A stretch of 64,000 nt of DNA. It comes from Phycisphaerae bacterium. Its GTDB lineage: Bacteria; Planctomycetota; Phycisphaerae; UBA1845; UTPLA1. Shown here one piece after another: positions 26,049 through 34,538 of this stretch. The stretch is from contig DATEMU010000008.1 of the NCBI GenBank assembly GCA_035275405.1, forward strand, positions 62,001-126,000. Reading direction: 5' to 3'. A model generated the notes under the pieces. The model had not been told where the DNA came from. It searched no databases and saw nothing but the letters and a program-made list of their open reading frames with translations. Both the position numbers and the translations under genes were made by a program. How positions within the stretch are numbered: position 1 is the first letter of the stretch; the number at the start of each line of letters is the position of its first letter.

Positions 26049-26071
26049 CGTAGTAATACCTCGTTGCGTGT

Positions 26072-27040
26072 TTAGACCGGATCGCCGGCCTTGGTTGACG
26101 AAAAACTCACGAAAAGACACCCTTTGAACTGATACCGGCCACCGGCGGTGCGATACTCCTGGCCGAGTTGTTCGATTTTTCTTTGGAACGCGGCCCGCTC
26201 CTGGGCCGTGGTCTTGCCCGGCGCGAACCCCTGTTCGGCAAAGAGGACAAAGCCGTTGCTTCGCTTGCGGGCAAAGGTCCGCACGCCGCGCTCGAGGAGA
26301 AACTGGCGGACATGCGCCACATCATGGGCCAGCACATCTCCGCTTCGCTCCCGTGTGACGAGGAAAGACTCGATCTGAAGATAGTTAAGGCTCTCCGGAG
26401 TTCCCGGCGAGGGTCGCGCTTCGACTTCTTCCGCGACATGTGCGGGCTTGTTGGCGTTGACGGCCGAGGCGGGACGCTGGAGAAGGTGCGACAAATCGGG
26501 ATTGCGGAGCGCTGCGTCGGCAGCACTTGGCTTTTTCTGGGGCGATGTCGGCGCCGGCAAGAGCGGCGATGCCGACGGATCGCCATTATTCGCACGAGCG
26601 GCGACCGGCGGAAGGCGGGAAGTGGACGATCGCTGACCGACGACATAGGCCGCCAGGGCAATCGTGGCGACGACACCGACGACCGCCACGCAGGCGGGGG
26701 TGCTGAGTTGGAGCGACAGGCGACCGTTTGCAAATCTGAAGATAGGGGGCGATTCGACGGCCTCGTCGGAATCTATCGGATCGGTCGAAAGCTTCAGCGG
26801 CTCGGCCTCGATGGGCTTGGGCAGGCGCGGTTCGGGCACTCCAGGTTCCGGCAACTCGACCGGATGCTGCGCCGCCAGTTCCGCCGCCGCCTCCTCTTCC
26901 GATAGCGCTTCGGCGACGGAAAGGACCGGCGCGGCCACCTTCCGTTTAAGCCACGAGAGCCGCGGCCGCTCGCGGGGCGTCGCGGCGATGGGCGCCTTGC
27001 TCATCACATCAAAAAGGCTGGGTCCGCGTCGGGGTTTCAT
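26072..27040 (-). CDS. Single-pass membrane protein, unknown, proline-rich
   Basis: A 322-residue protein from the ATG at 27040 (GGAAGAG upstream). A cytosolic, acidic and proline-rich N-terminal part (to about 105) is followed by one membrane helix (CVAVVGVVATIALAAYVVG) and a periplasmic region with a low-complexity linker. The C-terminal ~100 residues form a compact domain (YLQIESFLVTRERSGDVLAH; FARKRSNGFVLFAEQGF; YQFKGCLFVSFSS) that resembles SPOR-like planctomycete membrane proteins, a tentative comparison. It is 23 bases upstream of the small basic protein on the same strand. Confidence 0.65.
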   Translation of the reverse strand: MKPRRGPSLFDVMSKAPIAATPRERPRLSWLKRKVAAPVLSVAEALSEEEAAAELAAQHPVELPEPGVPEPRLPKPIEAEPLKLSTDPIDSDEAVESPPIFRFANGRLSLQLSTPACVAVVGVVATIALAAYVVGQRSSTSRLPPVAARANNGDPSASPLLPAPTSPQKKPSAADAALRNPDLSHLLQRPASAVNANKPAHVAEEVEARPSPGTPESLNYLQIESFLVTRERSGDVLAHDVAHVRQFLLERGVRTFARKRSNGFVLFAEQGFAPGKTTAQERAAFQRKIEQLGQEYRTAGGRYQFKGCLFVSFSSTKAGDPV

Positions 27041-27155
27041 GGCCGCTCTTCCAATCGCCGGGTAGTCGGTTCGGGCTTGCATAAAGCCGGTACGAACGGG
27101 CTGCCCTGCCGGTTTGGTAGGATAACGCGGAAAGGACAAAACGGCAAAACCCTTG

Positions 27156-28205
27156 TCATGCCCTACAGATAACGTCAGCGTCTGATTTTGGACCCACTTT
27201 GCCGACTCGGACGGCAGGCCATAGATGATTACTCGAAAAAACTGATATCGCCTCGTCGGCGCGGTCGGGGGCGACGGAAATGAGCAGACCGCCGGAGGTC
27301 TGGGCGTCGGAGAGCACGCCCACGAGCGCGTCGGCGACGCCGTTGTTCTGGAATCGCGAGCCGAGGGATTCGAGTGTACTTTTCCAGGCGCGCGTCAATA
27401 CGCCACTCTCGGCCAGTCGCAGCGTTGGCCCGATCAGCGGGACGGCAGACGCGTTCAATTCGATCGTGACGCCCGACGCCTCGGCCATGCCCGCCGCGTG
27501 ACCGACGAGGCCGAAGCCGGTGATGTCGGTACAGGCGTGGGCTCCGACAGCAAGCGCGACTTCGGCGGCGGCGGCGTTCAGCGTGGTCATGACGGCGATC
27601 GTTTCCGCCAGATCATCCTGCGAAATCTTGCCGCTCTTGGCCGCGCTGGTCATCACGCCCGAGCCGATCGGCTTGGTCAGGATCAGCACATCGCCCGGCC
27701 GGGCGCCGCGATTCGACAGGAACCGATCCGGATGCACCGTGCCCGTGACGGCCAGGCCGTATTTGATCTCGCTGTCGCGAACGGAGTGACCGCCGACGAT
27801 GACCGCGCCGGATTCGGCGACCTTGCTCGCCCCGCCGGCGAGGATCTCGCTCAGAATCTCGACGGGCAGGTCCTTGTCCGGGAAGCCGACGATGTTGAGG
27901 CAGGTGATCGGCGTCGCCCCCATCGCGTAGCAATCCGACAGGCTGTTGGCCGCGGCGATCTGGCCGAAGGTGAAGGGATCATCGACGAGCGGCGGGAAGA
28001 AGTCGGCCGTCTGCACGATGGCAAGGTCGTCGCGCAGCTTGTACACGCCCGCGTCGGAGTAATGTTCCGGTCCGATGAGCAGGTTGGGGTGCGTCGTGGC
28101 GGGTAGGCGGCGCAGGACCTGCGCCAGGGCCTCGAAGGGCAGCTTGCCCGCTCAGCCGGCGCACGAGGCGTAGTTGGTCAGCTTGATCTGGCGACCGGGT
28201 GCCAC
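27156..28205 (-). CDS. selD: Selenide, water dikinase SelD with in-frame UGA (selenocysteine)
   Basis: SelD makes selenophosphate from selenide and ATP, the selenium donor for selenocysteine and modified tRNA. From a GTG at 28205 (AGGAG five bases ahead) the frame runs 349 residues but contains one TGA at 28154-28152, codon 18, in the context SCAG-U-AGKLP. That position aligns with catalytic Cys17 of E. coli SelD (GCGCK), which is selenocysteine in other bacteria such as Haemophilus. Sequence on both sides of the TGA is conserved SelD (ATTHPNLLIGPEHYSDAGVY; QTADFFPP; ITGFGLVGHAAGMAEASG). I conclude a selenoprotein, not a broken gene. Conventional calling would start at 28046 and lose the active site. 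No selA, selB or tRNA-Sec is in this window. Confidence 0.92.
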
Positions 28206-28219
28206 GGGAACTCCTGAAG

Positions 28220-28322
28220 AAAGGGACTGAGGGAACAGGGATTGAGGGAATAAGGGAAGAAGTAGTACGCGAGGCTCCGACCGCCCCCTCAATCCCTTAA
28301 TCTCTCATTCCCTTAGTCCTTG
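28220..28322. repeat. Imperfect inverted repeat of the AGGGA family
   Basis: Left arm about 28220-28257 and right arm about 28286-28322 are imperfect reverse complements built of AAGGGACT, AGGGAA and GGGATTGAGGG units. It occupies the gap between ferritin and selD and would form a long hairpin in a joint transcript. A single arm of the same family lies at 8853-8885. Confidence 0.65.
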
Positions 28323-28325
28323 GTC

Positions 28326-28814
28326 TCACGACGCCATCGACTGCGCCAGGCGCGTCTCCAGCGGGATCAGGTTGTCACCCGCCAGCGTCACCCATTGCAG
28401 CAGTTCCGTCATCGAGGAGACTTCCTCCACCTGTTCCGTCACGAACCATTGCATGAAACTTCGCGTGGCGTAGTCCGTCTCCTTCTCCGTCAGGGCGACG
28501 ATCTCGTTGATCTGGGCCGTCACGGTCAGCTCGCTGTCCACGGCGGCCTTGACGATCGCCTTGGCGTTGGAATAGTCCCCCTTGGGCTTGTCGATCGCGT
28601 CGAAGACGACTTTGCCGCCGACATCCTTGATAAAGTCGGCGATCTTGAGGGCGTGGCCCTGCTCTTCGACGGCCTGTTGCTTGAACCGCTGGGCAAAGAC
28701 CTTCAGCCCCATCGCGTCGAAACAGTAGGACATGGCCAGGTACTTGTGCGCGGCGTTGAGTTCGTTGGCGACCTGTTGGTTGAGCCGGTCGTTCATCTTG
28801 GCGGAAATCATCAT
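28326..28814 (-). CDS. Ferritin (non-haem, bacterial Ftn type)
   Basis: A 162-residue iron-storage protein. The ferroxidase residues are spread over a four-helix bundle as in bacterial FtnA: the first-helix NELNAAHKYLAMSYCFDAM, the second-helix EEQGHALKIADF with the E..H pair, and the third-helix WFVTEQVEEVSSM. The ATG at 28814 follows CAGGAG; a longer upstream frame is unsupported. It oxidises and stores ferrous iron in the cytosol. Next gene on the same strand is selD, beyond an intergenic inverted repeat. Confidence 0.93.
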   Translation of the reverse strand: MMISAKMNDRLNQQVANELNAAHKYLAMSYCFDAMGLKVFAQRFKQQAVEEQGHALKIADFIKDVGGKVVFDAIDKPKGDYSNAKAIVKAAVDSELTVTAQINEIVALTEKETDYATRSFMQWFVTEQVEEVSSMTELLQWVTLAGDNLIPLETRLAQSMAS

Positions 28815-28963
28815 GGCGTAAGTCTCCTGAAAAGCCGTAGTCGGACAGTCTGTTTGGATGATACGGCTCGTCGCGCGGCCGATCAATAACGATCCATCCT
28901 ATCGCTAACAGGGAGTTTATTTGTGTTTGCGACGGAATGGCAGCCGAGGGCGGCCGCTCTCCA

Positions 28964-30685
28964 TCAATCGGACCGTCTAAATGCGGCCAATAGATAGTAC
29001 CTGCCGGGATGGGCGTGCTCGAAGACGCGCTCGGCGCCAAGCTGGGCCGCTACGTTGTCGGTCCAATACGCGGCGCGGGGCGAGACCGGTCGCGGTCGGA
29101 CGTACCGGGCCCTGAAATCCGGGTCGTTCCAAATGCGCGTGTCGTTTGTGGACCAGGGCTTCAAGCGCGTGCCCAGGGGCGCGGGAACATCGGGATTCCC
29201 GGGGGCGCCAAAGACCAGCACGATGAACTCCGGCTTGCGCCCCAGGACGTAACGCGTGTCGTATTCCTTGCGCATGAACTCTCCCGTGCTCTTGGCGATG
29301 GTTCGATCCGTCAGCCCCGTGATGTCAAGGATCGTCTGGTCCACGCAGAGGTAGCCAACGATGCCGATGTCCATGAGCGCCACGGTATCGCCCTTCTTCG
29401 CCGCGCCGGAGCGAAGCCACTGGGCGAGCGCCGTGTGGCCGGTCTTGTAACCGCGGGCGCGCATGGCGATGTGGTCGTGGAAAAAGGCGCGATCGTCGCT
29501 GCGCAGATACCAGAGCAAGGGGACGGCCAGCAGCACCAGAGGCGGACCGAGCCAGCGCGGATGGCGGACGAGGAGCGTGGCGATCCGACACCAGCCGATT
29601 GCGACGACGCCGGCAATGACCGGAAGGAATGGCATAAGCAGACGCCAGCCCAGCATCCAATCCGTCCCGGTCACAAATGGTAGAAGCGCCCCCGCTGCCG
29701 CAATGCAGAAGAGCGGGAGGCTCGCGCGGCGCGTCGCGCCCGAGAGGATCCAGCCGACGACGCCGATTCCGGCGCCGATGCCGTAGATATCAAAAAACGG
29801 GCGCAACGCGCCGTGACCAATGTAGGAGGCAGCGGCGACTTTCCAAAAGCCGCCGGCCTTGGCGTAGTAAGTGTTCGGAAGCCATTCGCCGTCGTAAGCG
29901 ATCAGGCGAAAGACGAGGTGCGCGGCGAAGACGACGGTGACGATGAGAGCGTCAAAAAGGTGAATTCGGAATGGGGAATTCGGAATGCGGAATGACCGAA
30001 GGGCAGGCCGCTGGGCCACGAGCTGAGCAAGCCAGTAGATGGCAAAAAAAAGGATGCCCTCGGGGCGCGTGAGGGCGGCGCAGGCGAAGGCGATTCCCGC
30101 CCCCCGCCAACGACCGCTCTCCATGAATAAATGGCCGAGCAGCAGACCGAGAGAAATCTCCCCGGCGAGCAGCATCGTCTCCAATCCGCTGGTGCTGTTG
30201 AGGGCGTAGGCCGGAAAGACGGCAACCAGCGCGGCGGCGAGGATGGCGGCGACACCGCTCCGTAGCGGCGAATCGGCGGTGGCGCGCCCGATCCGCCAGA
30301 CCAATGCCCCGATGGCGCCGATGGCGAGCGCGCCGCCCGCGATGCCGAGCCCCTTGGCGAACGGGGCGGCGTTGGACTCTCCGAAGAGGGCGATGATTGG
30401 AGTGACCAGCAGCATCAAGAGAAAGTTCGTGTAGCCCTCAACCTGTTCTCCGATGTTGAAGTACGGTCCGCGGCCCATGGCGAGGAAGCGGCTGTAACGG
30501 AAAGTGATGTACGCGTCGTCGTTGACATAGGCCCAGAAGTAGATGCAGTGGGCGATGTAAACCGCGACGGTAACGAGGAGACCGGCAACGACGAGACCAA
30601 TTGCGGATTGCGGATTGGCGATTGCGGATTGAGACTTGCCGCCGTTCCTAGGGGCCGATCGGATTCGTGTCTTCGCACTGCTCAT
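28964..30685 (-). CDS. GT-C membrane glycosyltransferase (AftB-like) with in-frame repeats
   Basis: A 573-residue polytopic protein. The first periplasmic loop carries VNDDAYITFRYSRFLAMGRG and a following FNIGEQVEGYTNFLLML, the pattern of the AftB-type lipid-linked sugar transferase family in which the Asp pair is catalytic. About ten membrane segments follow and a soluble C-terminal domain (about 440-573). Two pieces of a dispersed GGATTGCGGA/GGAATGCGGA repeat are read in frame: SQSAIANPQSAIG in the N-terminal tail (30599-30632) and RSFRIPNSPFRI in a loop (29962-29995). The start at 30685 is by length; its ribosome site is weak. Confidence 0.8.
   Translation of the reverse strand: MSSAKTRIRSAPRNGGKSQSAIANPQSAIGLVVAGLLVTVAVYIAHCIYFWAYVNDDAYITFRYSRFLAMGRGPYFNIGEQVEGYTNFLLMLLVTPIIALFGESNAAPFAKGLGIAGGALAIGAIGALVWRIGRATADSPLRSGVAAILAAALVAVFPAYALNSTSGLETMLLAGEISLGLLLGHLFMESGRWRGAGIAFACAALTRPEGILFFAIYWLAQLVAQRPALRSFRIPNSPFRIHLFDALIVTVVFAAHLVFRLIAYDGEWLPNTYYAKAGGFWKVAAASYIGHGALRPFFDIYGIGAGIGVVGWILSGATRRASLPLFCIAAAGALLPFVTGTDWMLGWRLLMPFLPVIAGVVAIGWCRIATLLVRHPRWLGPPLVLLAVPLLWYLRSDDRAFFHDHIAMRARGYKTGHTALAQWLRSGAAKKGDTVALMDIGIVGYLCVDQTILDITGLTDRTIAKSTGEFMRKEYDTRYVLGRKPEFIVLVFGAPGNPDVPAPLGTRLKPWSTNDTRIWNDPDFRARYVRPRPVSPRAAYWTDNVAAQLGAERVFEHAHPGRYYLLAAFRRSD
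29962..29995. repeat. GGAATGCGGA-type dispersed repeat inside a gene
   Basis: Units GAATTCGGAATG, GGAATTCGGAATG and CGGAATGACC sit in frame within the glycosyltransferase gene and encode a short basic/aromatic stretch. A closely related array is intergenic at 8379-8413. Confidence 0.7.
30599..30632. repeat. GGATTGCGGA-type dispersed repeat at the 5' end of a gene
   Basis: Tandem units of ATTGCGGATTG, in frame, encode an AI-NPQ-SAI stretch in the cytosolic N-terminal tail of the glycosyltransferase. Confidence 0.7.
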
Positions 30686-30699
30686 TGCAGGAGTCAATT

Positions 30700-31971
30700 C
30701 TACAGGACGCGAAGCCAGATCGCCTTGAGATAGGCCGATTCGGGACAGTCGAGCAGGACCGGATGATCCGGGGCCGCGGCCGTCTCCTCGAACTGTTGCA
30801 GTGTCCGCCGGGCATAGCGTGAGGCACGGTGCACGGTCTGAGTAAACATCTGCGGCGAGACAAGACCGCTGCAACTGCACGTCAGGAGGATGCCCCCGGG
30901 TCGGACGACCTGCATGGCGAGACTATTGAGGTCGTAGTATTTTCGCATTGCATCGTCGACATCTTCGCGGGAAATCGCGAGCTTGGGCGGGTCGAGCACG
31001 ACGGCGTCGAACATGCGGCCGTTGGCGATCATCTGTCGCAGATAGATGAAGGCATCGCTGTGAATGAGGGCCAAGCGGGCATTGTTGAGATTGACGTTTT
31101 CCCTGGCAATGGCCAGCGCCGCCTCGTCGAGGTCGACCGAAATGACCTCCTTCGCCTGGCCGAGAATCTTGGCGGACAGCCCGAACCCCCCGGTGTAGCA
31201 ACAGAGATCGAGGACGTTTGCCTCGCGGCAGAGGTTTGCGAAGCGGCGGCGGTTGTCCCGCTGATCGCAGAAGAAGCCGGTCTTGTGCCCCCCTGTCATG
31301 TCGACGCGATAACGAACACCGTGCTCCTGAATAAGGGCGCGAGTGCTGGCACCTTTCGAAACGTCCGGCACATGGAAGCCTTCCATCTTTTCCACGCGCT
31401 CGTCCGCCCTGTGAACGATCCGCCACTTGTCGCCGGCGCCTGCGGGCCGGTCCAGGCGCGTCGGCGGGCCGAGGGCGCCGGTAATGATCTCCGCGAGTTG
31501 ATCGCGTCGTTGGAACATGCCGAGCGAGAAGAACTCGAAGACGAGATGGTCCGCGTACCGCTCGACGATCAATCCGCTGAGACCGTCGCCTTCGGCGTGG
31601 ATGAGCCGGTACGCGTCGGTCACGGCGTCCAGGTTGAGTTGGCGGCGGAGGGTAATCGCGCGCTCGATCACCGTTCGCCAGAACGCGTCGTCGACGGGCG
31701 CATCGCCATACGTAAGGACGCGGAGCGCGATCTGCGAACCGGGATTGAAAAACCCCCTGCCGAACAGAAGCCCGCTCTTTTCGTAGATTTGGACGACATC
31801 GCCCGGTCTTGCGGCGGCATCCGCGCCATCGATCATCCGCTGGTAAATAAACGGATGTCGCGACGCCGACCGAAGCAGCACCCACGGCGATTGGGCGTTT
31901 GGCGGGGCCTGCGCGGATGTCGCGATGGAGCGAGTCGGACGGCGCGGCGCGAACTTTCGCGGCGGGGGCAT
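30700..31971 (-). CDS. RlmI/RlmK-type 23S rRNA cytosine-C5 methyltransferase
   Basis: A 423-residue class I SAM-dependent methyltransferase. It has an N-terminal PUA-like segment (HPFIYQRMIDGADAAARPGD), an EEHRMD-type middle domain (AEGDGLSGLIVERYADHLVF), and a Rossmann domain with motif I VLDLCCYTGGFGLSA, the acidic loop SVDLDEAAL, catalytic-type motif DPPKLA and a late CSCSGLV with the nucleophilic-site cysteines. This matches the YccW/RlmI family that modifies 23S rRNA; the exact base is not known here. The N-terminal ~30 residues are basic and poorly conserved in character, so the true start may be later. Confidence 0.88.
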   Translation of the reverse strand: MPPPRKFAPRRPTRSIATSAQAPPNAQSPWVLLRSASRHPFIYQRMIDGADAAARPGDVVQIYEKSGLLFGRGFFNPGSQIALRVLTYGDAPVDDAFWRTVIERAITLRRQLNLDAVTDAYRLIHAEGDGLSGLIVERYADHLVFEFFSLGMFQRRDQLAEIITGALGPPTRLDRPAGAGDKWRIVHRADERVEKMEGFHVPDVSKGASTRALIQEHGVRYRVDMTGGHKTGFFCDQRDNRRRFANLCREANVLDLCCYTGGFGLSAKILGQAKEVISVDLDEAALAIARENVNLNNARLALIHSDAFIYLRQMIANGRMFDAVVLDPPKLAISREDVDDAMRKYYDLNSLAMQVVRPGGILLTCSCSGLVSPQMFTQTVHRASRYARRTLQQFEETAAAPDHPVLLDCPESAYLKAIWLRVL

Positions 31972-32323
31972 TGGCCCATCGTCCGGGCGCGACCCGAGCG
32001 ATGCAAGTATGCGGCGGACCGAGCCCGCCCCCTACCCCGTCGCCTCTTCCTGCATGAGCAGCGGCGGTCGGCGGCGGGGCCGAGCGGGCGCTTCGTTCCG
32101 TGGCGGATGGTGGACGGACTCTTGGGGAGGGGGTATACTGTTAGCGGACTTGGTCGGCTATGAGTGATGGATCGCGAGGCACGATATTATTTTTTTTTGA
32201 CCGTATAACAGCATTCATCATCCTTCCCAAGCGATTCTCATGACCGGCTTCCGAGTCCTTCGTTGACGGGGAGATTCCCCGTCGGTTCGAAGTGATGCTC
32301 ACTGGGGGAGCCGGAGTTTCATC
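31972..32323. other. Gap with a fragment of the downstream B12-protein gene end
   Basis: About 350 bases without a gene. It contains the 41-base copy of the end of the B12-fold gene (32037-32077) and an A/T-rich stretch near 32185-32215 that could belong to a promoter of the kelch gene; no box pair with convincing spacing is seen. Confidence 0.5.
32037..32077. repeat. 41-bp direct repeat, left copy
   Basis: Identical over 41 bases to 34544-34584, in the same orientation. In the reverse reading it would encode PPLLMQEEAT then a stop, matching the C-terminus of the B12-fold protein, but no gene precedes it: upstream codons run into a stop at 32143-32141. Confidence 0.85.
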
Positions 32324-34354
32324 ATGTCACAATCTGTTGGAACGGTCTCCTTTGGTGGGGCCAGTGCGCCGTCTCGGTCGATTTTTCGGGATCATCAGCC
32401 CACTGCGGCTTGGTCTTGGTTGGTTTGCCGCTCCCTGGCAACCCGACGTTTCAACCGACGCGGACCACTAGTAGGGTTGGTTGTACTTCTCGGTGCAAGT
32501 AGTGCAGCCGCTCAATCGCTCGAATGGAAGCCTATTACATCTCTCGCCGGCGGGCGCTACGGAGTGGCCATGGCCTACGACAGCGCGCGCGCAATGACCG
32601 TGGTATTCGGTGGGCGGGGTAGCGGCTTCCTGGGAGAGACTTGGGAATGGGATGGGACCGGCTGGCACCAACGCCTGCCGGCAACACGACCACCGTCTCG
32701 CTACCGACACGCCTTGGCGTACGACAGCGGACGCGGCGTTACGGTCTTGTTTGGAGGCACTGACAGCTACGACCATGTCAGTTCTCTGGGTGACACATGG
32801 GAGTGGGACGGCACGAATTGGCAGCAGCGTCATTCTGCCTTCAGTCCGCCGACGCGATACGGACACGCCATGACTTATGACAGTGCTCGCGGTGCCATTG
32901 TCCTCTTCGGAGGCTCGCCGGAAATCGGCGCTTTCTTCGACGACACGTGGGAGTGGGATGGCTCCACTTGGCAGCAGCGCACGGTCGTGACAAGCCCATC
33001 GGCCCGGAGGGGTCATGGACTCGCCTACGATTCGGCCCGCGGGCTTAGCGTTCTCTTCGGCGGATACGATTCAGCTTCCCTTAGCGATACCTGGGAGTGG
33101 GACGGTCGCAACTGGGAGCAACGCAGTCCGGCTACCAGGCCTTCCGAGCGAAACGGTCATGCCATGGCCTACGACGCCCTTCATGGTAGAACGGTCTTGT
33201 TCGCAGGGGGGCCCGGCTTTGTGGGAGATAACGAGACGTGGCTATGGGATGGAACGAACTGGCAACGGCGCAACCCACCGAGCCAACCGCCAAGGCGAAA
33301 ATACCATGGTTTGGTATATGACTCCATTCGTGGCCTTGTTGTCACTTATGGAGGTTTCGACACCGTGGGTACAATTTTTGGACTTGGCGACACGTGGGAA
33401 TGGGATGGCGAGAATTGGACTGAGCGACCCCACCCACCCGCGCGCGCCAATCATTCTCTTGTTCACGACAAGGCCCGCCAAGTGAGCGTCATGTTCGGAG
33501 GCTGGAATCCCACAAATCACAACCTCGGCGATACCTGGGAGTGGGATGGAACGAATTGGTTCAAGCGAAACTCAGACGTCAGTCCGTCTCCACGATACGA
33601 TCATGCGACGGCCTACGACAGCGGGCGCGGCGTCGTCGTTCTCTTTGGAGGATATGATGGGAGCCATCTCGACGACACGTGGGAGTGGGATGGAAGCTCC
33701 TGGCGCCAGCGCACCTCGCCAAACCGTCCGCCCGCGCGAAGCGCTTTCGCAATGGCCTATGACTCCGCACGCGGCGTGACCGTTCTGTTTGGAGGGAGTA
33801 GCGAGGGAGGCACGACGTTCGGCGACACGTGGGAGTGGGACGGGATGAACTGGCAACAGCGCCTCTCGATCAACAGCCCGTCGGCTCGATATGCACATGC
33901 CATGGCCTACGACAGTGCGCGGGGCGTAAGCGTGCTTTTCGGAGGAACCGGCAACGATCGCCTCGGGGAAGTATGGGAGTGGAATGGCCAGAACTGGTCG
34001 CGGCGTTTCAAAATCGTGGAGCCTGTGTCAACGACTACTCCTTTTGAGGGCGACGCCCCCTTCTCTCCGCAAACCGCGTCGATCCGTCCCGCGGCCAGGG
34101 TCTGGCACGCGCTCGCCTACGATAGCACCCGTCGCGTGACTTTGCTGTTCGGAGGTTACTTTCCGGGCAGTGAATACCTTAACGAAATCTGGGAGTGGGA
34201 TGGCCACCAGTGGCAACAGCGAATCCCGGCGATGAACCCTCAGTCTCGGTATAGTCACGCAATGGCCTTTGACGACTCACGTGGCGTAACCGTGCTCTTT
34301 GGGGGGATCCGTGATGAATGGCTGGGAGATACGTGGGAGTACGGCCCACCGTGA
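32324..34354 (+). CDS. Secreted kelch-repeat propeller protein (12 repeats)
   Basis: A 676-residue exported protein. After a long basic n-region a signal core (LVGLVVLLGASSAAAQS) ends near residue 63. The rest consists of twelve tandem ~48-residue kelch-type repeats, each with the pattern R-x-H-A-M-A-Y-D-S-A-R-G-V, then VLFGG, then DTWEWDG-x-x-W-QQR. Repeat 10 carries an extra ~20-residue insert. Twelve blades would give two six-bladed propellers; the number is my count. Likely extracellular and binding in role. It lies between 41-bp direct repeats (32037-32077 and 34544-34584), and GC is lower than neighbours. Confidence 0.8.
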   Translation: MSQSVGTVSFGGASAPSRSIFRDHQPTAAWSWLVCRSLATRRFNRRGPLVGLVVLLGASSAAAQSLEWKPITSLAGGRYGVAMAYDSARAMTVVFGGRGSGFLGETWEWDGTGWHQRLPATRPPSRYRHALAYDSGRGVTVLFGGTDSYDHVSSLGDTWEWDGTNWQQRHSAFSPPTRYGHAMTYDSARGAIVLFGGSPEIGAFFDDTWEWDGSTWQQRTVVTSPSARRGHGLAYDSARGLSVLFGGYDSASLSDTWEWDGRNWEQRSPATRPSERNGHAMAYDALHGRTVLFAGGPGFVGDNETWLWDGTNWQRRNPPSQPPRRKYHGLVYDSIRGLVVTYGGFDTVGTIFGLGDTWEWDGENWTERPHPPARANHSLVHDKARQVSVMFGGWNPTNHNLGDTWEWDGTNWFKRNSDVSPSPRYDHATAYDSGRGVVVLFGGYDGSHLDDTWEWDGSSWRQRTSPNRPPARSAFAMAYDSARGVTVLFGGSSEGGTTFGDTWEWDGMNWQQRLSINSPSARYAHAMAYDSARGVSVLFGGTGNDRLGEVWEWNGQNWSRRFKIVEPVSTTTPFEGDAPFSPQTASIRPAARVWHALAYDSTRRVTLLFGGYFPGSEYLNEIWEWDGHQWQQRIPAMNPQSRYSHAMAFDDSRGVTVLFGGIRDEWLGDTWEYGPP

Positions 34355-34538
34355 CCTGACTCACGAATACCGCGGTGCCTTAAACACGCGTAGCGTTCGA
34401 ATAGCTACAAGAAGTAGCTCGCCGCAACACAGTTCAGTCGTGATGACCTCATTTGACCGAACTCGATGGCAGGCGATTATCGTCTCGGCGCAAATCCGGT
34501 ACTGCAAATATGAGAAGGCTATTCGGTGGATTACCAGA

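Noticed and set aside
28100-28154. A definite SECIS hairpin after the selD TGA
   Set aside because: GC-rich short stems are present (for example GGGCA/TGCCC with a three-base loop), but the sequence allows several foldings and none can be chosen by eye, so no feature is claimed.
28046-28205. selD as a pseudogene or N-terminally truncated gene
   Set aside because: The region upstream of the TGA is conserved, has its own Shine-Dalgarno, and the TGA hits the one residue known to be selenocysteine in other SelD proteins. A decayed gene would show more damage.
30829-32163. 444-codon plus-strand open frame
   Set aside because: Antisense to the RlmI-type methyltransferase, which has all expected motifs.
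32324-34354. CRISPR array or simple tandem DNA repeat
   Set aside because: The recurring DNA words come from the kelch protein repeats, are about 145 bases apart and keep frame.
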